38,982 nucleotides of DNA from CAYOOT01 sp964405665 (lineage in GTDB: Bacteria > Bdellovibrionota_C > UBA2361 > SZUA-149 > CAZDWZ01), in contig CAYOOT010000018.1 in assembly GCA_964405665.1 (NCBI GenBank), positions 1-38,982 of the forward strand, in the 5' to 3' direction. This document shows, piece by piece, positions 23,196-30,386 of this stretch. Position 1 is the stretch's first letter; every line of letters starts with the position of its first letter. A program made the translations under genes and the position numbers. The notes under the pieces were generated by a model that did not search any database, was not told the origin of the DNA, and saw only the letters and a program-made list of their open reading frames with translations.

Positions 23196-24982
23196 TGCGC
23201 CGCCTTATTTTCTTTGGAGATATTGGCAGAGAAGTAAAACGTAGATCTTTTTTATTGATTTGGGAACAAGTATTAATTTTATTTGTTTTATTCAATCAAG
23301 GATTTTTTCTCTCCCTTGCCTTTGCCCAAATTTCAGCAGAAGAACATGCCAGCCATCATCCTGGTGGTATCACACCCCCTCCTTCTACTGAGTCTCCAAC
23401 AACGCAAGCTGGTCCAAACATCGTTGGAGAAGGCCTGATGCAGGGAATGGGAGAGATGATGAAAGGAATGATGGGCATTCCTCCGAAGAAAGATTTTTAT
23501 CCNNNNNNNNNNNNNNNNNNNNNNNNNNNNNNNNNNNNNNNNNNNNNNNNNNNNNNNNNNNNNNNNNNNNNNNNNNNNNNNNNNNNNNNNNNNNNNNNNN
23601 NNAAGACAGAAATGAATTTGCAGGAGGAAGGAGAGTTACATCCACAAGGTTTTTTCGGGCTCTCACTTTTTCATGCAATGGTTATGGTCTTACTATTATT
23701 GTTTTCCGTGATAATGATACTGATGTATTTTTTCAAAATGCGTCGTGCAACTGCTCTGCTGGAGAGACTTACTACTGAAGGAGTAGGGGTTCTGCCACCA
23801 ATTCCTCCGAAAAATGGTGGAGGGAGTGCTGGTGGAGCGCCTCCGAATGGTGGAACTATTCCTCCAGTTGATTCTAGTTCTGGAAATTTAGTTAGTAGTG
23901 CAAAAGCAACTGCCAAGGCTGAATTAAAAATCAAAGAAACATGGGCAGGAAAACTTAGAATCAACAAGATTTTTCGTGAAACACCGAATGTTAAAACATT
24001 TCAGTTAATTGATCCATTAGGCCAGGAACTTCCTTTTACATATTTGCCCGGACAGTTTCTAACTCTTTCTGCTTTAATTGATGGCAAGACTATTACCCGT
24101 TCATATACTATTGCCTCAGCACCGACTAATAATTCGTTCTGCGAACTAACGGTTAAAAGAGAAGATCAAGGGATCTTTTCACGATATCTTCATGATCTCA
24201 TTAAAGAAGGTGACTTGATAGAAGCAAGAGGGCCAGGGGGCATATTTGTATTTACCGGCACTGAATCTAAATCAATTGTGTTAATTGGTGCAGGTGTAGG
24301 GATTACTCCGTTGATCAGTGTGATTCGTTTTCTTACTGCCAAATCCTGGAGTGGTAAAATTGTTCTTCTATTTACCTGTCGCACTCCGGAAGATTACTTA
24401 TTTCGACAAGAGTTGGAGGAATTACAAAAAAAAACACCAAATTTTAATCTCTTTGTTACGATGACAAGGTTTTCCGAACCTAGTTGGACTGGAATGCGCG
24501 GACGTTTTACAAAGGAAATGATTATTACATCAGTTCCAGAGATTGCCTCGTCACGAGTGCATATTTGCGGACCGCTTGCCTTTATGGATGAGATTAAAAA
24601 GATCCTGAGTGAGTTAAATGTTCCAAAGGAAGATATTAAAATTGAAAGTTTTGGCTCTGTACGCAAAGATGAACCAATCACACCTTTAGGTCGAGACAGC
24701 ACACAAACTATTGTCAGCACTTCCACGACAATTGATTTTTTATTATCAGGGAAAAAAGCCGCCTTACCACAAAACATGACAGTACTTGAGGCAGCGGAAT
24801 CAGTTGGAGTTAATATCTATAATTCTTGCCGAGCAGGAACTTGCGGGGAATGTAAAGTTAAGCTTTTATCCGGCAAGGTTTCAATGGCAATCCAAGATTC
24901 TCTTTCTGAGGAAGATAAGAGAGTCGGATTGATTCTTGCCTGTCAGGCAAAAGCGACTGAAAATATCATAGTTGAGGCTTAA
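23195..24982 (+). CDS. Membrane-anchored flavin reductase with C-terminal 2Fe-2S ferredoxin domain (interrupted by assembly gap)
   Basis: The part before the gap (to 23502) has a basic start, a hydrophobic signal or anchor near 22-44, then HASHH and a Met-rich GMGEMMKGMMG. After the gap come a transmembrane helix (AMVMVLLLLFSVIMILMYFF), a Pro/Gly linker and a ferredoxin-NADP reductase module: FAD site RSYTIAS, nucleotide site GAGVGITPLISV, and HICGP. A plant-type 2Fe-2S domain follows with CRAGTCGEC and a final LACQA cysteine. It should pass electrons from NAD(P)H through FAD to the iron-sulfur cluster on the cytoplasmic side. The frame is kept only because the gap is written as 100 N; its true length is unknown, so this could be two genes. 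The next gene starts three bases later. Confidence 0.75.
   Translation: MRRLIFFGDIGREVKRRSFLLIWEQVLILFVLFNQGFFLSLAFAQISAEEHASHHPGGITPPPSTESPTTQAGPNIVGEGLMQGMGEMMKGMMGIPPKKDFYXXXXXXXXXXXXXXXXXXXXXXXXXXXXXXXXXXKTEMNLQEEGELHPQGFFGLSLFHAMVMVLLLLFSVIMILMYFFKMRRATALLERLTTEGVGVLPPIPPKNGGGSAGGAPPNGGTIPPVDSSSGNLVSSAKATAKAELKIKETWAGKLRINKIFRETPNVKTFQLIDPLGQELPFTYLPGQFLTLSALIDGKTITRSYTIASAPTNNSFCELTVKREDQGIFSRYLHDLIKEGDLIEARGPGGIFVFTGTESKSIVLIGAGVGITPLISVIRFLTAKSWSGKIVLLFTCRTPEDYLFRQELEELQKKTPNFNLFVTMTRFSEPSWTGMRGRFTKEMIITSVPEIASSRVHICGPLAFMDEIKKILSELNVPKEDIKIESFGSVRKDEPITPLGRDSTQTIVSTSTTIDFLLSGKKAALPQNMTVLEAAESVGVNIYNSCRAGTCGECKVKLLSGKVSMAIQDSLSEEDKRVGLILACQAKATENIIVEA
23503..23602. other. Assembly gap of 100 N
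   Basis: Exactly 100 undetermined bases, the usual placeholder for a scaffold gap of unknown size. It falls inside the flavin reductase reading frame, in a Met-rich, low-complexity neighbourhood that may have broken the assembly. Confidence 0.95.
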
Positions 24983-24985
24983 TCA

Positions 24986-25726
24986 ATGAAGGAGCGGGAA
25001 AAGATTATTGGACTTGCTTTTTTAATGCTCATCCTGATGAGTTGGTTGAGTTTCGCATTTCACACAGATTCCAGATTTGCCGGCAGCTATTATGGGGGAA
25101 TTCTTGGGATTGCAGCGACTTTTTTAATACTCTTAACATTTCCTTATGTTGCGATTAAGCGAATATCTTCTCTTAAGTTGTTCTTTACCCGAGCGGTTTC
25201 ACTGAGAACAATTCTTTCTTTTCATATCTATGCCGGTCTTCTTGCTTCAATTTTGGCACTTTTACATACAGGACATAAATTTCAAAGTTTACTGGGGATA
25301 GCACTGATCACGGTAATGCTGGGGGTAGTATTTAGTGGTTTTGTTGGACGATATCTCATGACTTTTATTTCTGAGGAGACAAGAGAAAAGAGAGTTAGTC
25401 TTAGTATGCTGGAGCAACGCTATCGAGAGGTTGCATTGACGCTGACACAGCACCCCGATCGTAAAACTATTGTACATTCTTTGGCCAGCAATTGGTTTTT
25501 ATCTTGGTTTCCAAAAGTTTCTCCGGATATTCGATTAGCAAAAGAAGCTCACGATCTAAGTGAATCAATTGCCGACTTGGAATATGCACTTAAAAGCCAT
25601 GCTGCGATAAAGAGATTTTTTAGTTATTGGATTAAATTTCATATTATTCTATCTATTTTTCTTGTCGTTCTCTTGGCGCTGCATATTTGGAGTAGTTTTT
25701 ATTTTGGTGTGCGATGGCTGCAGTAA
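24986..25726 (+). CDS. Cytochrome b-type membrane protein with two His pairs
   Basis: The 246 residues have about five transmembrane helices: four in residues 6-120 and one at about 216-238. Two histidine pairs have the same spacing: H80 with H94, and H219 with H233. A further H97 follows in LHTGH. Paired His 14 apart on two helices is the heme-ligand pattern of cytochrome b561 and ferric-reductase-type proteins, so two b hemes across the membrane are likely. A charged loop of about 90 residues separates the pairs. It sits between the flavin/2Fe-2S reductase and the multiheme cytochrome c, overlapping the latter by 13 bases. It is therefore the natural membrane carrier between them. Exact family unknown. 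Confidence 0.8.
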   Translation: MKEREKIIGLAFLMLILMSWLSFAFHTDSRFAGSYYGGILGIAATFLILLTFPYVAIKRISSLKLFFTRAVSLRTILSFHIYAGLLASILALLHTGHKFQSLLGIALITVMLGVVFSGFVGRYLMTFISEETREKRVSLSMLEQRYREVALTLTQHPDRKTIVHSLASNWFLSWFPKVSPDIRLAKEAHDLSESIADLEYALKSHAAIKRFFSYWIKFHIILSIFLVVLLALHIWSSFYFGVRWLQ

Positions 25727-26505
25727 GTTTGCGGAGCGTCTATATAAGCGTAGCCTTGCTAGTATTTGTCGCGGGATGTTTTTTTGTCTTTGAAGAAATA
25801 GATTTTTTTAAGTCCATTCCTAATAAATTATCAAAATTTATTGAACCGGGAAAGCTTTCCAAGTTTCATGCCAACATAGAGCAAAATTGTAATCAATGCC
25901 ATGTCCCTTATCTTGGTGTTATTAGAGATCGTTGTGTTGTTTGTCATGCTGCTCCAACAGAATTATTGGAAAAACAAAATACTACATTTCATAGCTCCAT
26001 TACTTCTTGCACAGGATGTCACTTTGAGCATCAAGGGAGAGATGCCTCAATTACCAAAATGGATCATACGCACTTTGCGCTTGTGGCAAGGGAGATGTCA
26101 AAGAACGGGAACTTAAATTCTCAGAATATGAAATTTGAAAATATCTTGATTCCGGAATCTGCGCGAAAGAGTTATCATGGCACTGATTTTGCCTTGGAAA
26201 AAACACTTAATTGTGTTTCTTGCCATGCCAATCAAGATAAACATCGATCGCTTTTTGGAAATGATTGTAGTAGCTGTCACAATACAAGCGATTGGACTAT
26301 TAGCTCTTTTTCTCATCCCCCTTCTACAAATCGTGATTGTTCACAATGTCATCAAGCTCCACCCAGCCATTATATGATGCATTTTAAAATGATTTCTATG
26401 AAAGTTGCCGGAGTAGAACATGCTGAGGTTAATCAGTGTTATCTCTGTCATCAGACTACGGTATGGAATGACATTAGAGGAGTTGGTTATTATAAACATC
26501 ATTAA
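25714..26505 (+). CDS. Seven-heme c-type cytochrome, membrane anchored
   Basis: The 263 residues have an N-terminal membrane helix (about 7-28) and then seven CxxCH heme-binding motifs: CNQCH, CVVCH, CTGCH, CVSCH, CSSCH, CSQCH and CYLCH (about residues 59, 74, 98, 168, 186, 209 and 243). Extra His residues provide likely distal ligands. The first three and last four hemes form two clusters separated by about 65 residues. The protein should face the periplasm and move electrons from the upstream cytochrome b to a terminal acceptor. Candidates are the multicopper oxidase in the same operon, metal ions or an outer partner. The ATG lies inside the previous gene (13-base overlap). Confidence 0.9.
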   Translation: MAAVSLRSVYISVALLVFVAGCFFVFEEIDFFKSIPNKLSKFIEPGKLSKFHANIEQNCNQCHVPYLGVIRDRCVVCHAAPTELLEKQNTTFHSSITSCTGCHFEHQGRDASITKMDHTHFALVAREMSKNGNLNSQNMKFENILIPESARKSYHGTDFALEKTLNCVSCHANQDKHRSLFGNDCSSCHNTSDWTISSFSHPPSTNRDCSQCHQAPPSHYMMHFKMISMKVAGVEHAEVNQCYLCHQTTVWNDIRGVGYYKHH

Positions 26506-26526
26506 TCAATAAAAAGGAAATATAAT

Positions 26527-26877
26527 ATGAGTAATTTATTACGAGTATTTGTGACAGTGGTTGTAGTATCTTTATTGACTTCATGTGCGGCAGCTGTGCA
26601 TCGAGGTTCTATTGCAATGAAGATAAATAATAACGAGGCGCATGTTTGTTTAGGAAAGGGAGAAGTCGTCGTTGGCGACAAAATAAAAATCTTTCGTAAT
26701 GTATGCTCGACAAAGGGCTATACTGGAACAAAACCTGGTCTTAGTTCTCGGTCATTTTGTGTGAAAAAGTTGATAGGAAGCGCAACTATTACAGAGGTGC
26801 TTAATAATCACTACTCCATTGCGAAAATTGAAAATAGCGTTGAGTATCGAGAGGGAGATATTGTAGAAAAAGATTGA
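26527..26877 (+). CDS. Small lipoprotein of unknown function in the metal operon
   Basis: The 116 residues have a lipoprotein signal with lipobox LLTSC (Cys20). The mature part is beta-rich and basic, with GKGEVVVGDKIKIFRN and VEYREGDIVEKD at the end. This pattern recalls small OB- or SH3-like barrels of flagellar or secretion-associated lipoproteins, but I do not recognise a family. There are three further Cys (in AHVCLG, RNVCST and SFCVKK). A good AAAAGGAAA ribosome site lies ahead. It sits 21 bases after the cytochrome c gene and 79 bases before the copper ATPase. Confidence 0.65.
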   Translation: MSNLLRVFVTVVVVSLLTSCAAAVHRGSIAMKINNNEAHVCLGKGEVVVGDKIKIFRNVCSTKGYTGTKPGLSSRSFCVKKLIGSATITEVLNNHYSIAKIENSVEYREGDIVEKD

Positions 26878-26956
26878 TAATGACAGTAAACTAAAAACTT
26901 TAATTAGAAAAGTTTTGTTATAGAAAACTTAATTTTAAAGATAAAAGAGAGAACTA

Positions 26957-29314
26957 ATGATTGAGGATAAAATAATAGCAACTGTATCCGGGGCTATTTT
27001 AATAGTTTTTATTTTCTGGTTTTTCTTTCCTAGAAAAAAGAAGCTTCAAGAAAATAATCATAACCATCGGGTCGCCACATCAGAAAATCAATCTTTACAA
27101 AAAACAGAAACAAAACAACTAGTCTTTTCTATTGAAGGCATGCATTGTGCTTCTTGTGTCAATAAAATTGAAGAATCACTTAAATCGATAACTGGAGTTT
27201 CTAATGCTGTAGTTAACCTTGCAGCTAATAAAGCTAATGTTCAATATAATTCTCAAGTTGTGCAGTTAAAAGACTTAGATCAAGCAGTAACTAAAGCTGG
27301 GTATAAAGCTATATTTGAAGCAGAGAAAGGTGAGCACTCCCACCAGCATCAATATCAGCAATTGAAACTAAAACTGACAGTTAGTCTTAGTTTGGCTGCA
27401 ATTCTTTTTTGGGCAACTTTTCCTGGATTAATGCAAACGGCGCCAATGTTTTTACACAATGGATATTTGCAATTATTATTAGCAACTCCCGTTCAATTCT
27501 GGGCGGCCTTGGGTTTTTATCGTTCGACAATAAACGGCTTAAAACACCGCAGTGCTAATATGGATACTTTGGTAACGATAGGAACTAGTGTGGCTTATTT
27601 TTACTCAATCTTTGTAATAACTTTTCCTGAGCAAATTGTAAAAATGGGAATTGAGCCGATGCCTTACTTTGATGCTTCAGCAGTAATTATTGCTTTTATT
27701 CTGCTGGGACGTTATTTGGAAGAAAAAGCAAAGCAAGGAACCTCTGCTGCAATTAAAAATTTACTAAAACTTCAAGCAAAAACTGCTCGTGTTGTTCGCA
27801 GTGGTAAAGAGATTGATCTTCCAATAGGCCAGGTGGTCTCTTCGGATATTATCCGAGTGCGACCGGGAGAAAAAATTCCTGTTGATGGAGAAATTATTGA
27901 AGGAGAATCCGCTGTTGATGAAGCAATGGTTACCGGAGAAAGCATTCCTATAGATAAAGTGCCGGGATCTAGGGTTATTGGCGCTACGATTAACAAAACA
28001 GGAACTTTTCTTTTTCGGGCGACAAAAGTTGGAGAAGAAACATTACTTGCACAAATTATTAAACTAGTTGAACAAGCTCAAAGCAGTAAGGCGGCAATAC
28101 AGCGCTTGGCCGATTTGGTTTCCTCTTATTTTGTGCCGATCGTGCTGATACTTTCAGTGATTACTTTTATTCTCTGGTTTAACCTTGGCCCGGAACCAGT
28201 ATTTCTTTATTCGATGGTTAATGCCGTTGCAGTTTTAATTATTGCCTGTCCATGCGCAATGGGACTGGCAACTCCGACTGCAATCATGGTGGCAACAGGA
28301 AGGGGTGCAGAAAAGGGTATTTTAATTCGCAATGCCGAAGCTTTAGAAATTGCTTATAAAATAAATACTATCATTTTTGATAAAACCGGAACTTTAACTA
28401 AAGGTAAACCGGAAGTGCAGGATGTTATTGCTTTAAATAATTATTCGACAAAAGATGTTTTAAAATATGCCGCATCATTAGAAAAAGGTTCGGAGCATGC
28501 CCTGGCAGAAAGCATTTTAAAAAAAGCTGAGAGCGAAAAGTTAGAACTTTTCGCTGTTCAAGATTTTAAAGCAATTGCTGGCTGCGGAGTTTCTGCAAAG
28601 ATTAATAACAAAAAAGTTTTATTGGGAAATCGTCGCTTACTTTTGCAAGAAAATATAGATTTTTCAAAAGATGAAAATGCTCTCTTGGATATGGAAAAAC
28701 AAGGTAAGACAGCAATGTTAGTTGCTTTAGATCAAACACCAATCGGAATAATTGGAGTAGCTGACACGATCAAGGATTCGGCAAAAGTTGCAATTCAAAC
28801 TCTCAGCGCCATGAATATTGAGTCGATGATTATTACCGGGGATAATGACAGAGTCGCTTTGGCTGTAGCGCAAAAAATTGGCATTAAAAATATCATGGCG
28901 GAAATTCTTCCTGCAGAAAAAGAAAAAGAAGTGCAAAAAGAAAAAAGCAAGGGGAAAATTGTAGCGATGGTAGGAGATGGTATTAATGATGCTCCTGCGC
29001 TTGCTGCCGCAGATTTGGGAATTGCCATGGGAACAGGAACCGATGTGGCGATGGAAGCTGCAGCGATTACTTTAATGAACCCTAATTTGCTACTTGTCCC
29101 TTTGGCGATTACACTTTCCAAAAAAACGATGCGTACCATGAAAATGAATCTAGTCTGGGCATTCGGCTATAATGTAGTCTTAATTCCTGTGGCAATGGGA
29201 ATTTTATATCCCAGTTTTCATTTGCTACTTAATCCGATGTTGGCTTCTGCTGCCATGGCTCTTAGTTCCGTATTCGTAGTAATTAACTCTCTAAGGTTAA
29301 AGAGAGCAATTTAA
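26957..29314 (+). CDS. copA: Cu+-exporting P1B-type ATPase with extra N-terminal membrane helix
   Basis: This inner-membrane pump drives Cu+ or Ag+ out of the cytoplasm. The 785 residues show an unusual first helix (about 7-24), then a heavy-metal-associated domain with GMHCASC near 61, a His-containing linker (EHSHQHQ), the membrane core with the metal site CPC near 430, phosphorylation motif DKTGT near 475, and hinge GDGINDAP near 673. Two last-helix signatures, GYN (helix 7) and M...SS (helix 8: NPMLASAAMALSS), mark the Cu+ P1B-1 subgroup. Most CopA pumps start with the HMA domain in the cytoplasm. Here a helix precedes it, which would change topology or anchor the domain at the membrane. 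AGAGAG precedes the ATG. It appears to close the operon. Confidence 0.94.
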   Translation: MIEDKIIATVSGAILIVFIFWFFFPRKKKLQENNHNHRVATSENQSLQKTETKQLVFSIEGMHCASCVNKIEESLKSITGVSNAVVNLAANKANVQYNSQVVQLKDLDQAVTKAGYKAIFEAEKGEHSHQHQYQQLKLKLTVSLSLAAILFWATFPGLMQTAPMFLHNGYLQLLLATPVQFWAALGFYRSTINGLKHRSANMDTLVTIGTSVAYFYSIFVITFPEQIVKMGIEPMPYFDASAVIIAFILLGRYLEEKAKQGTSAAIKNLLKLQAKTARVVRSGKEIDLPIGQVVSSDIIRVRPGEKIPVDGEIIEGESAVDEAMVTGESIPIDKVPGSRVIGATINKTGTFLFRATKVGEETLLAQIIKLVEQAQSSKAAIQRLADLVSSYFVPIVLILSVITFILWFNLGPEPVFLYSMVNAVAVLIIACPCAMGLATPTAIMVATGRGAEKGILIRNAEALEIAYKINTIIFDKTGTLTKGKPEVQDVIALNNYSTKDVLKYAASLEKGSEHALAESILKKAESEKLELFAVQDFKAIAGCGVSAKINNKKVLLGNRRLLLQENIDFSKDENALLDMEKQGKTAMLVALDQTPIGIIGVADTIKDSAKVAIQTLSAMNIESMIITGDNDRVALAVAQKIGIKNIMAEILPAEKEKEVQKEKSKGKIVAMVGDGINDAPALAAADLGIAMGTGTDVAMEAAAITLMNPNLLLVPLAITLSKKTMRTMKMNLVWAFGYNVVLIPVAMGILYPSFHLLLNPMLASAAMALSSVFVVINSLRLKRAI

Positions 29315-29439
29315 ACATTAATTAAAGCTTCCAGCATGATAAAGATCATGAAATAATTTTCTTATTTGCAATATCTTAGAATAGTTTCTTAACGCTTTAA
29401 TCGCTAGGAGCAAGTTTAATAATTAAAATCGGAGGTCCT

Positions 29440-29685
29440 ATGAAAATCAATAAAATTTTTATTACAGCTTTATTGGCCGTAACATGTATTAGTTCAAGCT
29501 GTAGTTATGCAAAAAAAGATGATATTAGCCAATTGCGTGCAGATATCCGTGAAACTCGAGAAGTAGCTGATCAAGCAATGGCTACTGCTAAGGAGTCAAT
29601 GGAAATGTCTCAGAATACGGAAAAAGTTTCTCGCAATACTGAAGAAATTGTTAACCGTAGCTTTAAACGTTCGATGTTGAAGTAG
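29440..29685 (+). CDS. Braun-lipoprotein-like (Lpp/OprI-type) small lipoprotein with C-terminal lysine
   Basis: The 81 residues have a signal with Cys21 as likely lipidation site (ISSSC, a loose lipobox), leaving a 61-residue mature chain. E. coli mature Lpp has 58. After CSYAKKDDISQLRAD the chain is one helix. Starting at the Ile of ISQL, positions spaced 4-3-4-3 carry I, L, I, T, A, A, A, S, S, T, S, T, V, S. That is a small-residue zipper like OprI. The last residue is Lys, as required for L,D-transpeptidase attachment to peptidoglycan. Two YkuD-fold genes follow immediately. A strong GGAGGT ribosome site precedes the ATG and a strong terminator follows, as for an abundant structural lipoprotein. 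By family length and position this is a Braun-lipoprotein candidate; direct homology is not proven. Confidence 0.75.
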   Translation: MKINKIFITALLAVTCISSSCSYAKKDDISQLRADIRETREVADQAMATAKESMEMSQNTEKVSRNTEEIVNRSFKRSMLK

Positions 29686-29705
29686 TTTGTTTTTAGTGAA
29701 ATAAT

Positions 29706-29744
29706 AAAGAGGCAAAGAGTTGATGTTTTTTGCCTCTTTTATAA
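29706..29744 (+). terminator. Strong intrinsic terminator after the Lpp-like gene
   Basis: Perfect 11-bp arms AAAGAGGCAAA (29706-29716) and TTTGCCTCTTT (29729-29739) enclose a 12-base loop and run into T-rich sequence. The Lpp-like gene is therefore probably a short independent transcript. Confidence 0.85.
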
Positions 29745-29774
29745 TTTATTTGGCCGAAGATTTGGCATTATGCC

Positions 29775-30383
29775 GTGAAAGATTGTTATGTTCGCTTCAT
29801 TCTCCTTATTCCTGTTATTTTTCTTTCTCAATGTAAGCCTAGTGTTTTACCGACTGAAGTTTCAACGGCAGAAAGAACTATTGAAAGTGAGATTACAGAG
29901 GCCAGAGATTGTCTGCTCATTGATACAAAAAAAGAAATCCTAAGTGTCAGGCAAAATGGAAAGATAGTTGCCGAATTTCAAAATATTGCCTTGGGTTCAA
30001 CTGGCGCCGGGATCAAACAAAAAAAAGGCGATAACATTACTCCCCTTGGCAAATTTAGCATTGCTTGGATTACTGAACAAACTCGTTTTAAATTATTTAT
30101 TGGACTTAATTATCCTTCGCTTGATTATGCAGAGCGAGGACTAAGTCAGGGAATAATTAAGCAAAAAGATTTTGATAGAATTCGCCTTGCCTTAGAACAA
30201 GATAAAATTCCTCCCCAAGATACAGCTTTGGGAGGCCAAATTGGTATTCATGGTCTAGGCAAAGCCAATTTAAAAATCCATCAGTTGGTAAATTGGACAA
30301 ATGGTTGTATCGCTTTGGATAATAAACAAATTGAAAAACTAAAACCTTTAATTAAGCTTAAAATGACAGTAGTTATTCGTTAA
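29775..30383 (+). CDS. Lipoprotein L,D-transpeptidase-fold (YkuD) enzyme, YafK/DpaA-like subgroup
   Basis: The 202 residues begin at GTG and carry a lipoprotein-type signal (lipobox LSQC). The YkuD domain covers about 45-200: GDNITPLGKFSI, LFIGLNYPS.DYA, then the catalytic IGIHGLG and NWTNGCIAL with the active-site Cys near 178 and His near 157. This shape (GD..TP.G.F, NYP, IHG, GCIA) resembles the YafK/DpaA group. In E. coli that enzyme cleaves Lpp off peptidoglycan, whereas other YkuD enzymes make links. The subgroup call is by eye. No good Shine-Dalgarno sequence is seen. An 11-base palindrome GGCATTATGCC ends right before the GTG. It converges with the next gene, leaving three bases between the stops. 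Confidence 0.85.
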   Translation: MKDCYVRFILLIPVIFLSQCKPSVLPTEVSTAERTIESEITEARDCLLIDTKKEILSVRQNGKIVAEFQNIALGSTGAGIKQKKGDNITPLGKFSIAWITEQTRFKLFIGLNYPSLDYAERGLSQGIIKQKDFDRIRLALEQDKIPPQDTALGGQIGIHGLGKANLKIHQLVNWTNGCIALDNKQIEKLKPLIKLKMTVVIR

Positions 30384-30386
30384 TGA

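Noticed and set aside
26894..26916. AAAACTTT / AAAGTTTT inverted repeat before the copper ATPase
   Set aside because: Mostly A-T, in an AT-rich spacer; such pairs are expected by chance and no T-run follows closely.
29335..29350. CATGAT-AAAG-ATCATG hairpin after the copper ATPase
   Set aside because: Only six base pairs and followed by AAATAATTTT rather than a clean T-run, so not called as a terminator.
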